Shown here: positions 27,446 through 35,794 of the stretch, in pieces
Layout: each line of letters opens with the position of its first letter
How positions within the stretch are numbered: position 1 is the first letter of the stretch
From: Photobacterium chitinilyticum
GTDB lineage: Bacteria > Pseudomonadota > Gammaproteobacteria > Enterobacterales > Vibrionaceae
DNA length: 64,000 nt
Direction of reading: 5' to 3'
NCBI RefSeq assembly: GCF_004104355.1
Contig: NZ_RJLM01000006.1
Coordinates: forward strand, 182,919 to 246,918
Notes under the pieces: model-generated
The model's database searches: none
Told to the model about the DNA's origin: nothing
The model's input: the letters and a program-made list of their open reading frames with translations, nothing else
Program-made: the position numbers and the translations under genes

Positions 27446-28000
27446 CTGTCATAGACCTAAAAAATAAATAATGAATTTGAAATAGCCTTTCCAAATGTAA
27501 TCAACAATAAGATTGGTTATTAATATTATTTAATTGCTCATCAATATTACTCGGTTCTTTGACTCTATTCTTGTGGAATTCTGAATGTTAATAGTGAAAC
27601 AAATGCATAAATTACATTTTCTTTGATACATATTCCCATTATTTAAATTGTTTAAACTGAAATTGCAGTGGATGGCATTGTTAATGCATCGCATGTGTAA
27701 CATGTCAGTAGCATTTATCGTTGAAATGGTTACACCAAGTAAGTGTGATTCTATGCAGGAATATTGGTATGACCATTGATGCAGTGTGTTGATATTGCTA
27801 TGCGTGTGTGTTCTTATAATATTCACGCAACATAAAGGCCACGGAAATGTCTTTTTCGACAGCTACGATGCAATAAAAGAATTGGGAATAAAACTGAGAA
27901 TCAGTTTTGATTTGTTAGTGCCTGTGTATTTGTAAGGCATTTAAACGCTTTTGTTTCAATGTAATGTAACATCATCAATGATGGAATGGAGTCTTCTGTA
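27446..28000. other. 555-bp AT-rich region upstream of phaB
   Basis: No credible gene: the 98-codon minus-strand frame at 27530-27826 has unlikely composition and no ribosome site. The region must hold the pha promoter. Just before phaB there is a short dyad CATCAT-CA-ATGATG at about 27970-27983. Nothing else was recognised. Confidence 0.5.
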
Positions 28001-28741
28001 ATGAGTAAAATAGCATTAATAACTGGTGCAAATGGTGGTATTGGTTCTTCAATTACAAACGCTTTGGTTGAAGCCGGTTATCGAGTAATTGCAACATACT
28101 ATCCGAATGGAGAAGCCGAAGCTAAAGAATGGCTGGAAGGGCATGACTATTCAGAAGAGCAAGTTAGGTTGTACCCTTTAGATGTTACGGATACGGCACA
28201 CTGCGAAGAATCCCTGGCAACATTGTTGCAAGAAGAGGGTAACATTGATGTGTTGGTTAATAATGCTGGAATCACTCGTGATACTACATTCAAACGAATG
28301 ACTGCAGAACAATGGAATGATGTAATTACTACAAACTTAAATAGCTTGTTTAATGTGACACATCCTTTATTTGCTTCAATGTGTGATCACGGTAATTCTC
28401 GAATTATTAATATTTCATCGGTGAATGGTTTAAAAGGCCAGTTCGGCCAGACAAATTATTCTGCAGCAAAAGCCGGAATGCTTGGCTTTACTAAGGCGCT
28501 TGCGGCTGAAGGTGCTCGTTCAGGTGTTACGGTTAATGCTATTGCCCCAGGTTATACAGGGACGCCGATGGTTGAAGCCATTAAGCCGGAAGTACTGGAC
28601 TCTATTAAAGCTGAAATTCCTATGAGGCGTCTTGCTGCACCTAGCGAAATAGCTGCCGCGGTAATTTTTCTTGCTAGTGATGCTGCCGCATATATTACAG
28701 GCGAAACGTTGTCTGTAAATGGCGGTTTGTATATGCATTAA
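28001..28741 (+). CDS. phaB: acetoacetyl-CoA reductase PhaB
   Basis: 246-aa short-chain dehydrogenase making (R)-3-hydroxybutyryl-CoA with NADPH. TGANGGIGSSI nucleotide motif, VNNAGITRDTTFKRM, the INISSVNGLKGQFGQTNYSA active-site stretch with catalytic Ser, Tyr and Lys (NYSAAKAG), and the C-terminal TGETLSVNGGLYMH typical of PhaB. TGGAG nine bases before the ATG at 28001 selects this start over an upstream ATG. First gene of the phaB-phaA-phaP-phaC cluster. Confidence 0.93.
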   Translation: MSKIALITGANGGIGSSITNALVEAGYRVIATYYPNGEAEAKEWLEGHDYSEEQVRLYPLDVTDTAHCEESLATLLQEEGNIDVLVNNAGITRDTTFKRMTAEQWNDVITTNLNSLFNVTHPLFASMCDHGNSRIINISSVNGLKGQFGQTNYSAAKAGMLGFTKALAAEGARSGVTVNAIAPGYTGTPMVEAIKPEVLDSIKAEIPMRRLAAPSEIAAAVIFLASDAAAYITGETLSVNGGLYMH

Positions 28742-28777
28742 GGAAGAGTTTATATTTTAGCGAAAGGACGCAATTTA

Positions 28778-29986
28778 ATGACTAAAGTATTTGTTGTTGC
28801 AGCAAAACGTACTCCTCTTGGTAGCTTTAACGGCTCACTTAAATCTGTTCCGGCAGCTCAGTTGGCAGCGGTTGCAATCAAGGCTGCTATCAAGGAAGCA
28901 AAGATTGATCCGGTAAACCTTGATGAAGTTATTCTCGGTAATGTTGTTGGAGCGGGCCAGGGAATGGGCCCCGGTCGTCAAGCTGCAATTTATGCCGATA
29001 TTCCTCAGGAAGTGCCAGCCTATAGCCTAAACATGGTGTGTGGTAGTGGTATGAAAGCAGTGATGGATGCTGCATCTCATATCAAAGCAGGCGATGCTGA
29101 ATTAGTAGTGGCAGCTGGTGCCGAAAATATGTCGCAAATCCCATTTTGTGTGTCATCGAAAGTACGTGATGGCCAGAAAATGGGCAACCTTGAAATGACC
29201 GACTTGCTGATTACTGATGGTTTGACCGATGTCTTTAACAACTACCACATGGGCGTGACTGCTGAAAATGTGGTGGCGAAGGTCGGCCTTAATCGCGAAC
29301 AACAGGATAACTTTGCTCTAGCAAGCCAACAGAAAGCTGTTGCTGCTATTGAGCAGGGCAAATTTGTCGATGAAATTGTGCCTGTGGAAGTGACGGTGCG
29401 TCGCAAGACAAATGTCGTTGATACAGATGAATACCCTAAAGCCGATGCAACAATTGAAGGGTTAGCCAAACTTCGTGCGGCTTTCAAGAAAGAGGGCGGT
29501 TCTGTTACGGCTGGTAATGCATCCGGTATTAACGATGGTGCTAGCGCAATCATTGTTGCTTCTGAAGCCGCGGTTGAAAAATACGGTCTGACGCCTCTGG
29601 CGGAAATAGAAAGCTATGCTCAGGTGGGTGTTGCGCCGGAAATTATGGGACTTGGTCCTGTTACTGCGGTTGTAAAAGCGCTGGACAAAGCAGATCTAAA
29701 AATCAGCGATATCGGTCTATTTGAATTCAATGAAGCGTTTGCAGGCCAGGCTCTGGGTGTGCTGCATGAGCTTGCAGACGAACTGGATACTCAGGTTGAG
29801 GATTTAGCTGAGCGTTCAAACGTAAATGGTGGTGCGATTGCACTGGGTCACCCTCTGGGTGCATCGGGTAACCGTATTATCGTAAGCCTTCTTCATGAAA
29901 TGCGCCGTCGTGGTACAGAGCTTGGCCTTGCCACGCTGTGTGTCGGTGGCGGTATGGGTACGGCAATCGTACTGAAGAGCGTTTAA
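28778..29986 (+). CDS. phaA: acetyl-CoA acetyltransferase PhaA (beta-ketothiolase)
   Basis: 402-aa thiolase condensing two acetyl-CoA to acetoacetyl-CoA. Acyl-binding cysteine C88 in NMVCGSGMKAV, GNASGINDGASA, the NEAFAGQALG motif, the histidine of NGGAIALGHPLGASG and the second catalytic cysteine in TLCVGGGMG are all present. AAAGGA precedes the ATG. Supplies the PhaB substrate. Confidence 0.95.
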   Translation: MTKVFVVAAKRTPLGSFNGSLKSVPAAQLAAVAIKAAIKEAKIDPVNLDEVILGNVVGAGQGMGPGRQAAIYADIPQEVPAYSLNMVCGSGMKAVMDAASHIKAGDAELVVAAGAENMSQIPFCVSSKVRDGQKMGNLEMTDLLITDGLTDVFNNYHMGVTAENVVAKVGLNREQQDNFALASQQKAVAAIEQGKFVDEIVPVEVTVRRKTNVVDTDEYPKADATIEGLAKLRAAFKKEGGSVTAGNASGINDGASAIIVASEAAVEKYGLTPLAEIESYAQVGVAPEIMGLGPVTAVVKALDKADLKISDIGLFEFNEAFAGQALGVLHELADELDTQVEDLAERSNVNGGAIALGHPLGASGNRIIVSLLHEMRRRGTELGLATLCVGGGMGTAIVLKSV

Positions 29987-30003
29987 CTGTAAGTGTTTCG
30001 GAT

Positions 30004-30052
30004 TGTACCCGGATAACGTCATGGCCCGGGTACATCACTCGTTAGTTTTTTA
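30004..30052 (+). terminator. hairpin in the phaA-phaP spacer, possible partial terminator
   Basis: TGTACCCGG (30004-30012) pairs perfectly with CCGGGTACA (30026-30034); a T-rich stretch (GTTAGTTTTTT) follows about a dozen bases later rather than directly. It may attenuate read-through or protect the 5' end of the phasin message. Confidence 0.5.
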
Positions 30053-30068
30053 ATCGAAGGAAATAGCT

Positions 30069-30416
30069 ATGTATACGGAAATGTTTAAATCTTTCTCTGA
30101 GCAGACTGAAAAATCACTCGCACCATACGTAAAGTTCAATAAATTGTTCAGCAAGAACGTTGAAGAGCTAACTGAGCTTCAGTTGGCAGCGGTTCGTGCT
30201 TATAGTGACCTAGGCCTTACTCAGTTGAAAGCGGTTAGTGAAGTTAAAGACGTACAGTCTTTCGCAGCATTCAATAGCCAGCAACTTGAAACGCTAACAA
30301 AGCTTTCTCAACAGCTAATCGACGACAGCAACAAGTTCAATGCTGTTGCTCAGTCATTCAAGACTGAAGTTGAAGAGCTTGTTGCAGAAAATGTTAAGCA
30401 AGTTACGCCAGTATAA
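30069..30416 (+). CDS. phaP: phasin PhaP
   Basis: 115-aa helical, amphipathic protein (phasin_2 type) that coats polyhydroxyalkanoate granules. The pattern FNKLFSKNVEELTELQLAAV and LKAVSEVKDVQSFAAFNSQQ is typical, and there is no signal peptide or membrane segment. GAAGGAAATAGCT gives a strong ribosome site. It is flanked by hairpins on both sides, which fits production in large excess over the enzymes. Confidence 0.92.
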   Translation: MYTEMFKSFSEQTEKSLAPYVKFNKLFSKNVEELTELQLAAVRAYSDLGLTQLKAVSEVKDVQSFAAFNSQQLETLTKLSQQLIDDSNKFNAVAQSFKTEVEELVAENVKQVTPV

Positions 30417-30431
30417 GAGAAATGACCACTC

Positions 30432-30459
30432 AGCCGCCTCCTTATGTGGGCGGCTTTTT
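30432..30459 (+). terminator. rho-independent terminator between phaP and phaC
   Basis: AGCCGCC (30432-30438) pairs with GGCGGCT (30449-30455) and runs into TTTTT. It lies between the phasin stop (30416) and the phaC start (30484), where read-through is needed if phaC shares the promoter, so it probably lowers phaC relative to phaP. Confidence 0.88.
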
Positions 30460-30483
30460 AGTCTAAATACTGAGGTCATTGCA

Positions 30484-32304
30484 ATGAACTATAACTTCTT
30501 TACGGACTACTTTGCCAAGCTCCAGGATATGAACCAGGAGTGGTGGAAAGAGATAGATTCCGGTAAGGCAGCCATAAATAGTCCCCTTAATAAAGCGCTT
30601 AATGAAATAAACTTGGAAGATACTGCCCAGTTAATCGAAAAAGCATCAGCGCAGCCAGCCGTGTTAGCGAAAGTACAGCTAGACTGGTGGGAAAATCAAC
30701 TGAAGATCTGGCAAAACGTCGCCATGAAATCTGGTGATGAATCCGATCTTGTTAAGCCCGAAAAAGACGACAAACGCTTCAGTGATCCAGCTTGGGACAA
30801 TGAAGCCTTTTACAATTATATCAAGCAGTCCTATTTGCTCTTTAGCAACACAATGAAAGAAAGCATCGACTCGATAGAGGGGCTGGATGAAAAAGCCAAA
30901 GAACGCCTGAGCTTTTTTTCTCGTCAGGCCATTAATGCTATGTCACCTACAAACTTCATTACCACCAACCCGGAACTTGCCAAGCTAACGGTTGAAACTA
31001 ACGGGGAAAACCTCGTTAAAGGTATGGAGCTGCTTCAGGAAGACATGCAGGCCAGTGCTGACGTGCTGAAAATCCGAATGACAAACGACAATGCTTTCCA
31101 GTTGGGTGAAAATGTAGCCAACACTGCGGGTGATGTGGTTTTCAAGAACGATTTGTTTGAACTGATTCAGTACAAGCCATTGACTGAAAAGGTGAGTGCC
31201 ACACCGCTATTGGTCGTTCCGCCGTTTATCAACAAGTACTATATATTGGATCTTCGCGAGAAGAACTCGATGGTACGATGGCTGGTCGAGCAGGGACATA
31301 CCGTGTTCATGATGTCTTGGCGTAACCCAGATGCCAGCATGGTCGATGTCGATTTTGAAAACTATGTGCTGGACGGTGTGGTGAAGGCGGTTGAAGCTGT
31401 CGAAGATATCACCGGCGAGAAGCAAATTAACGCAGCAGGATACTGTATTGGTGGTACCTTGTTAGCCGTTGCTTTGGCCTATTATTCAGCCAAGCGGATG
31501 CGAAATCGGATTAAGTCAGCCTCTTTCTTTACGACCTTGCTAGACTTCTCTCAGCCGGGTGAAATAGGAGCGTATGTCAACGATCCTATTATCTCTGCAA
31601 TTGAAGCGCAGAATGAAGCAAATGGTTATATGGATGGGCGATCGTTGAGCGTAACTTTCAGCCTACTGCGTGAAAACAGCCTGTACTGGAACTATTACAT
31701 CAATAATTACCTCAAAGGTAATAGCCCAATAGACTTTGATTTACTCTACTGGAATGGGGACAGTACTAATGTATCTGTGGCTTGCCACAGTACTTTGCTG
31801 CGCCAGTTCTATCTTGAGAATAAGCTAAAGGATCCAAAGGGATATAAAGTCGGTGGCGTGTACATTGATCTGGCGAAGATCAAGGTGCCGACCTACTTTA
31901 TCTCGACGCAGGAAGATCATATCGCGCTTTGGCAGGGTACCTTCCGTGGATCGCAGCTACTGAGCGGTCAATCGACGTTTGTTCTTGGTGAGTCCGGTCA
32001 TATTGCCGGAATCGTTAACCATCCGACCAAGAATAAATACGGTTTCTGGACCAACAACAAGAAGACTGCAGACGCAGAGGTATGGCTTGAGTCTGCCAAG
32101 CGTCAGGATGGCTCTTGGTGGGGGCACTGGAATGCATGGTTGGCTGACTTTGAGTCTGCTGAGCCTGTCGGTGCCCGTCAGGCGGGTAATACTAATTATC
32201 CTGCTCTTGCTCCTGCGCCAGGTAGTTACGTATTGCAGACGTTACCGATTGAGGTATCGAATGTTGTCGAACAACCCCAACAGGAAAATAGTCAAGAAGC
32301 TTAG
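30484..32304 (+). CDS. phaC: class I poly(R)-hydroxyalkanoate synthase PhaC
   Basis: 606-aa cytoplasmic, granule-bound polymerase of (R)-3-hydroxyacyl-CoA. The lipase-like box GYCIGGTLL carries catalytic C321; D478 (TQEDHIALW) and H506 (GESGHIAGIVNHP) complete the triad. The N-terminal 180 residues form the usual helical domain (PHB_synth N) and MSWRNPD, DLLYWNGDSTN and WWGHWNAWL are class I markers; no phaE or phaR partner is present. GAGG eight bases before the ATG at 30484 sets the start; the frame open from 30340 runs through phaP and the terminator and is not used. Confidence 0.95.
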   Translation: MNYNFFTDYFAKLQDMNQEWWKEIDSGKAAINSPLNKALNEINLEDTAQLIEKASAQPAVLAKVQLDWWENQLKIWQNVAMKSGDESDLVKPEKDDKRFSDPAWDNEAFYNYIKQSYLLFSNTMKESIDSIEGLDEKAKERLSFFSRQAINAMSPTNFITTNPELAKLTVETNGENLVKGMELLQEDMQASADVLKIRMTNDNAFQLGENVANTAGDVVFKNDLFELIQYKPLTEKVSATPLLVVPPFINKYYILDLREKNSMVRWLVEQGHTVFMMSWRNPDASMVDVDFENYVLDGVVKAVEAVEDITGEKQINAAGYCIGGTLLAVALAYYSAKRMRNRIKSASFFTTLLDFSQPGEIGAYVNDPIISAIEAQNEANGYMDGRSLSVTFSLLRENSLYWNYYINNYLKGNSPIDFDLLYWNGDSTNVSVACHSTLLRQFYLENKLKDPKGYKVGGVYIDLAKIKVPTYFISTQEDHIALWQGTFRGSQLLSGQSTFVLGESGHIAGIVNHPTKNKYGFWTNNKKTADAEVWLESAKRQDGSWWGHWNAWLADFESAEPVGARQAGNTNYPALAPAPGSYVLQTLPIEVSNVVEQPQQENSQEA

Positions 32305-32327
32305 TGTTAAGCAAGGCTAAAATACCG

Positions 32328-32357
32328 AAAAGCCAGTGGACTATCTGCTGGCTTTTT
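32328..32357 (+). terminator. terminator after phaC
   Basis: AAAAGCCAG (32328-32336) and CTGGCTTTT (32348-32356) form a 9-bp stem ending in a T-run, 23 bp after the phaC stop. Confidence 0.9.
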
Positions 32358-32497
32358 GCTTTCTGTTTATGCTCTTTTATCCCCAACTCCCCCTTTTTTA
32401 TGTGGCGGCTCAATATTCAGTTTGGTATTAATCACTTTGACGATAGAATACCCAGTCTTTGCATTTTTGCCTTTATTTGATACATGTCAGGAATATT

Positions 32498-33376
32498 ATG
32501 ACCTTGGATCGTCGTGCAGATCTTATACTTGTCGCTACCACTATGCTTGCGGCAGCCGGATGGATTTTTTCAAAAGAGGCTATTCAAGGTCTGCCGCCGT
32601 TTGGCTTTATCGGTACGCGCTTTGTGTTGGCGTCGATATTTCTGCTGCCTTTTTGCCATTCAGCATTAAGAAAGGTTAGTCGAGGTGATCTGATACGAGC
32701 ACTGGGCGTTGGCTGTCTGCTCGGTAGTGCGTTGCTGCTGTGGATCTATGCGATATCAGTTAGTGACACTCTAGCGGAAGGGGCCTTTATCATGAGTCTT
32801 TCCATGTTATTCGTACCGCTGGTGGCATGGCCGCTGTTCCGGCAGCGACCGCCGCGTATGTTCTGGTTTTCCCTGCCGCTGGCATTCGGTGGCCTGATGA
32901 TGCTATCGCTCGGTGGTGGCTGGCAACAGTCTGCTAGTCAGGTTTGGTTTGGATTGGCTGCTTTAATGCTTGCCTTGCATTTCAATTTCAATAGCCGCTG
33001 TGCTCAGCGTATTCCCGCTTTGCTGCTGACCTGTATTCAGTTGTTTGTTACCGGTTCGATGGGGTTAGTGGCATCGCTGAGCTTTGAAACCTGGCCGCAG
33101 GAAATAGGCATTAATATCTGGGGCTGGTTTGCCATGAGCGTGGTAATAGCAACAAGCCTGCGTTATGTGATGCAAACAACCGGGCAGAAACACAGTACAG
33201 CCGCTAATGCCGCCATTATCATGGTACTGGAGCCGGTATGGACGGTGGTACTGAGTATTCTGTGGTATGGCGAGCAGATGCCGATGAATAAGGTTTTGGG
33301 CTGTACGCTGATTTTGATGGCGCTACTGTTTTATCGTGGTGGTGCAACAATCATGGCAAAGTTGAAGGCGGCCTAG
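32498..33376 (+). CDS. EamA/DMT-superfamily transporter
   Basis: 292 aa with about ten hydrophobic segments in two EamA repeats, the first starting ADLILVATTMLAAAGWIFSK and the second near SASQVWFGLAALML; the C-terminal repeat carries the usual ILEPVW-like MVLEPVWTVVLSILWYGEQM. Inner-membrane permease, substrate unknown; members often export amino acids or metabolites. AGGA five bases before the ATG at 32498 defines the start. Convergent with the prepilin gene, with only 17 bp between the stops and no clear terminator. Confidence 0.85.
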   Translation: MTLDRRADLILVATTMLAAAGWIFSKEAIQGLPPFGFIGTRFVLASIFLLPFCHSALRKVSRGDLIRALGVGCLLGSALLLWIYAISVSDTLAEGAFIMSLSMLFVPLVAWPLFRQRPPRMFWFSLPLAFGGLMMLSLGGGWQQSASQVWFGLAALMLALHFNFNSRCAQRIPALLLTCIQLFVTGSMGLVASLSFETWPQEIGINIWGWFAMSVVIATSLRYVMQTTGQKHSTAANAAIIMVLEPVWTVVLSILWYGEQMPMNKVLGCTLILMALLFYRGGATIMAKLKAA

Positions 33377-33393
33377 GTCTATTTCTTTTAATA

Positions 33394-33879
33394 TTAAGTG
33401 CGCTTAGATAACGTAACGTCCCCATTTGTTTCTGAATAAGTTAAGTTATAAGGAGCAGAAATAAACTTAAACGTACACATATTACCATTCAAACCATCAC
33501 CTGTTGGGACAGGTTTTTCGTAGTCATCTCGAGTCAAGCTAGAACCCGGTAACAAATTCTCAAGAATATCTTCGCAGCTTTGCACTGTATTGATTATGCG
33601 CGGGTAACCACTTTCATTAAAATGAAGGTCATAAATCGTATAGCCCCAATCACCTTCTCGGCCTTCAGAAATATTGGGATCGGGTTCACCATCAACGAGC
33701 CATTTACTGTGAAAAAGCTCAACAGCTGAATGAAATGATCCTTTTAGGCTTAGGTACGTTGAATCCTTAGCATCATCCTGTACATTTAGAAACCTTGGAG
33801 CCGCTGTAACTGCAAGAATTCCTAAAAGAACAATAACAACAACTAACTCAATTAAAGTAAAACCACGTTGAAATCTCAC
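33394..33879 (-). CDS. orphan type IV prepilin-like protein
   Basis: 161 aa. The N-terminus MRFQRG-FTLIELVVVIVLL is a complete prepilin signal: a six-residue leader with Gly at -1, Phe at +1 and Glu at +5, cut and methylated by a PilD-type peptidase. The globular part has two cysteines (QSCEDIL and NMCTFKF), as in many minor or MSHA pilins. No ATG begins the frame; GAGGAGG lies eight bases before GTG at 33879, with TTG codons at 33885 and 33882 as alternatives. No pilus assembly genes are nearby, so it must use machinery encoded elsewhere. Its acidic globular part suggests a minor pilin or pseudopilin. Confidence 0.83.
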   Translation of the reverse strand: MRFQRGFTLIELVVVIVLLGILAVTAAPRFLNVQDDAKDSTYLSLKGSFHSAVELFHSKWLVDGEPDPNISEGREGDWGYTIYDLHFNESGYPRIINTVQSCEDILENLLPGSSLTRDDYEKPVPTGDGLNGNMCTFKFISAPYNLTYSETNGDVTLSKRT

Positions 33880-34341
33880 CAACAAGCCCTCCTCGCTCTA
33901 ATGCTGGGAATTATGCAACAAGTAGTTACATGATGTCCACTTTCATAACAGATCAACAATGTTCTTCTGGAGCTTAACGCCATCAAGAACTCCAAAGAAT
34001 GGATTAGTTGTTCTTAATTTATAAATATCATCAATTAAGTCATAACATTTATATTTTCGATTAAGGGGACGGCAATGCTGTTGTTATCGAAGAGCATTAG
34101 TTCTATTGCTGTAGTCGCGATACCAAAGAAGGTTCTTCCCCTTGTGTGATGAAGTTTTTGGAACGATGAAATTAATAGAAGGGGAAGTTAGATGGGGTTG
34201 GTTATACTGTTGTGAGTTATAATGACCTGTTTTGATTTCGAGCCTGTAACCCCCTCCAGCTCCCCCTTTGGTTGACAGTTGTTGCCAATTTAGTTTTCCT
34301 TTCAGGGGGAGGGCTGTTCATTGCATACTGCTAAACTAATA
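33880..34341. other. 460-bp non-coding stretch between prepilin and pseudo-protease genes
   Basis: No credible gene on either strand. It holds the C-rich/G-rich palindromic element at 34258-34315 and, just before the prepilin, that gene's promoter. The rest is AT-rich with no recognised signal. Confidence 0.5.
34258..34315. repeat. CTCCCCCT...AGGGGGAG palindromic element
   Basis: CTCCCCCT (34260-34267) and AGGGGGAG (34304-34311) can form an 8-bp stem, extended by AG/CT at the base, around a 36-base AT-rich loop. The arm sequence CTCCCCCTTT also occurs once at about 32387 after phaC. The layout resembles intergenic palindromic or MITE-like repeats common in vibrios, but the family cannot be confirmed from one window. 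Confidence 0.4.
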
Positions 34342-35289
34342 TTATGCTTCGTTTAAACATACTAATGGTACGGTAAAAGTTTGACTCTGTTCGGCGATTG
34401 ATGATGGAGATATGTTATTTTGAGATTTCGTCACATGATGCGGTATGTTTTGTTCATTCAAAAAAATGCTTAGTATAGATGCTTTGAGCGTTTTTTTTCT
34501 ATTATTCGTGACAATTCCAATAACATCCCCATTTTCTGCGAAAACTGGACCACCGACATTACCATTAATAACATCATTCGTGATTGTCATGAAACGAATA
34601 TCATTGTAACTTCCAGATGCAAGGCTAATAATTCCATCGGTTATGATTCCTTGAAAAGACGGTATCTTTGAGTTATTTGTATTCGATGAGTGATAGCCAT
34701 AGGAGTAGGTTCTTTCTCCTTGATAAGTCTTCTTCTTCGAACTTATTGTTGCATAGGTTTCGTTTGGGGTGGCAGACTTTAATAGTGAAATGTTATTCAT
34801 TTTGTCTGTTCGTATAACGGTTAAATCGATTAATTTCCCGTTCCGTTCATAACTTAGCTTTGAACATTTTCCAACAATGTTTTCTACGGATAATAGGTAT
34901 TGATTGTTAACAAAGAATGCTGTCGCTTTTTCTTCTGGATCTGGCTTGTAATTTACGCCATTAGAAACAATATTGTAATTATTAACTGTTCTGTAATTCT
35001 TTACTTGCAGGTCACTGCTAGTTAGCGGACGTCCATTAACTTCAGTTATGTTACAGTTAACTCCTCCTGAGTCGTTGCAAGTCTGTTGGGCGAGATCCAT
35101 TGCTTCTTCTTTTGTGCTTGCTCCCCATGCAGCTCCGGCGGAACCATTTGTACCGATAGAAAAAGCTTTATTATTAGGCTTATCTTGATACTGTCTGTAT
35201 AAGTCATCAGTAGATACATTTGCTGCATGGCTAGTTGAAGAAAAACAAACTGCAGCTAAAAGACCAACATTGAAAAAATTTATTTTCAT
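34342..35289 (-). CDS. secreted trypsin-fold pseudo-protease (catalytic triad absent)
   Basis: 315 aa. Signal peptide (FFNVGLLAAVCFSSTSHAA), then a DUF4189-like region (residues 42-85: AFSIGTNGSAGAAWGASTK with two cysteines), then a S1/S1C-like trypsin fold from about residue 120. The fold is recognised by ATAFFVNNQYLLSVENIVG, MNNISLLK and GNVGGPVFAENGDVIGIV. Against the family consensus (TxxHV, DLALLK, GNSGGPV) the histidine is N137, the aspartate N166 and the serine V245, so it cannot be a serine protease. The glycine-rich oxyanion loop and surrounding strands are well kept, which argues for a maintained binding or scaffold role rather than decay. Low-GC compared with the housekeeping genes. 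Partner unknown. Confidence 0.78.
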   Translation of the reverse strand: MKINFFNVGLLAAVCFSSTSHAANVSTDDLYRQYQDKPNNKAFSIGTNGSAGAAWGASTKEEAMDLAQQTCNDSGGVNCNITEVNGRPLTSSDLQVKNYRTVNNYNIVSNGVNYKPDPEEKATAFFVNNQYLLSVENIVGKCSKLSYERNGKLIDLTVIRTDKMNNISLLKSATPNETYATISSKKKTYQGERTYSYGYHSSNTNNSKIPSFQGIITDGIISLASGSYNDIRFMTITNDVINGNVGGPVFAENGDVIGIVTNNRKKTLKASILSIFLNEQNIPHHVTKSQNNISPSSIAEQSQTFTVPLVCLNEA

Positions 35290-35794
35290 TTAAAATTCGA
35301 CCATTCATGAAAAAATTTCTACAAGTTCAGCTTTACCTCACTAGTTTAACCTCTGCTATGTTGTGAGCAGTAGGTGGTAGGCAAACTATAACTTATCGTT
35401 ATGTAAATAATGCCTAATATTCTACACTCTGAACTATATAAAACTAGGCAAAACGCTCTAGGAGTATGGTTTAGATCACACTGCTTAAGTAGAGGTAATC
35501 AGTGTGATCGAGTATTGGAACACTCTAAAAATGGAAGGACAGGTTTGCCAACTCCCATCAGCCCTTGAACTCATCCGAGTTCGAAAGGGCATACTTTTTT
35601 TGCACCATTCGGCATGGAACGCGATGTACAGGCAGTAAGTGGTTGTCATAACAAGCCAAGATACGGCTATATTCGTAAAGAATGAGTTGTACTGAAAAGG
35701 TCGGATGTAGAAACCTAGGCGGCGAATACCTCGGAGAAGTGGTAGGTTGCGTCAAATTGTATATTGCCGAGTTAAGTTTCCATTTTTAGCCATA
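35290..35794. other. 505-bp intergenic region with a terminator-like hairpin
   Basis: GCCCTTGAACTC (35561-35572) can pair with GAGTTC-GA-AAGGGC (35577-35590), followed by ATACTTTTTTT, a good rho-independent shape on the plus strand with no gene upstream of it. A 65-codon minus-strand frame (35558-35755) overlaps it. The stretch 35600-35750 is less AT-rich than its surroundings and may be the remnant of a lost gene or mobile element. Confidence 0.45.

Noticed and set aside
27530-27826. 98-codon minus-strand frame upstream of phaB
   Set aside because: Composition rich in His, Asn, Cys and Ile is typical of AT-rich non-coding DNA; no ribosome site and no recognised domain.
35558-35755. 65-codon minus-strand ORF (begins MTQPTTSPRYSPPRFLH)
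   Set aside because: No recognised family, weak start context and overlap with a terminator-like hairpin. Kept as a finding but not annotated as a gene.
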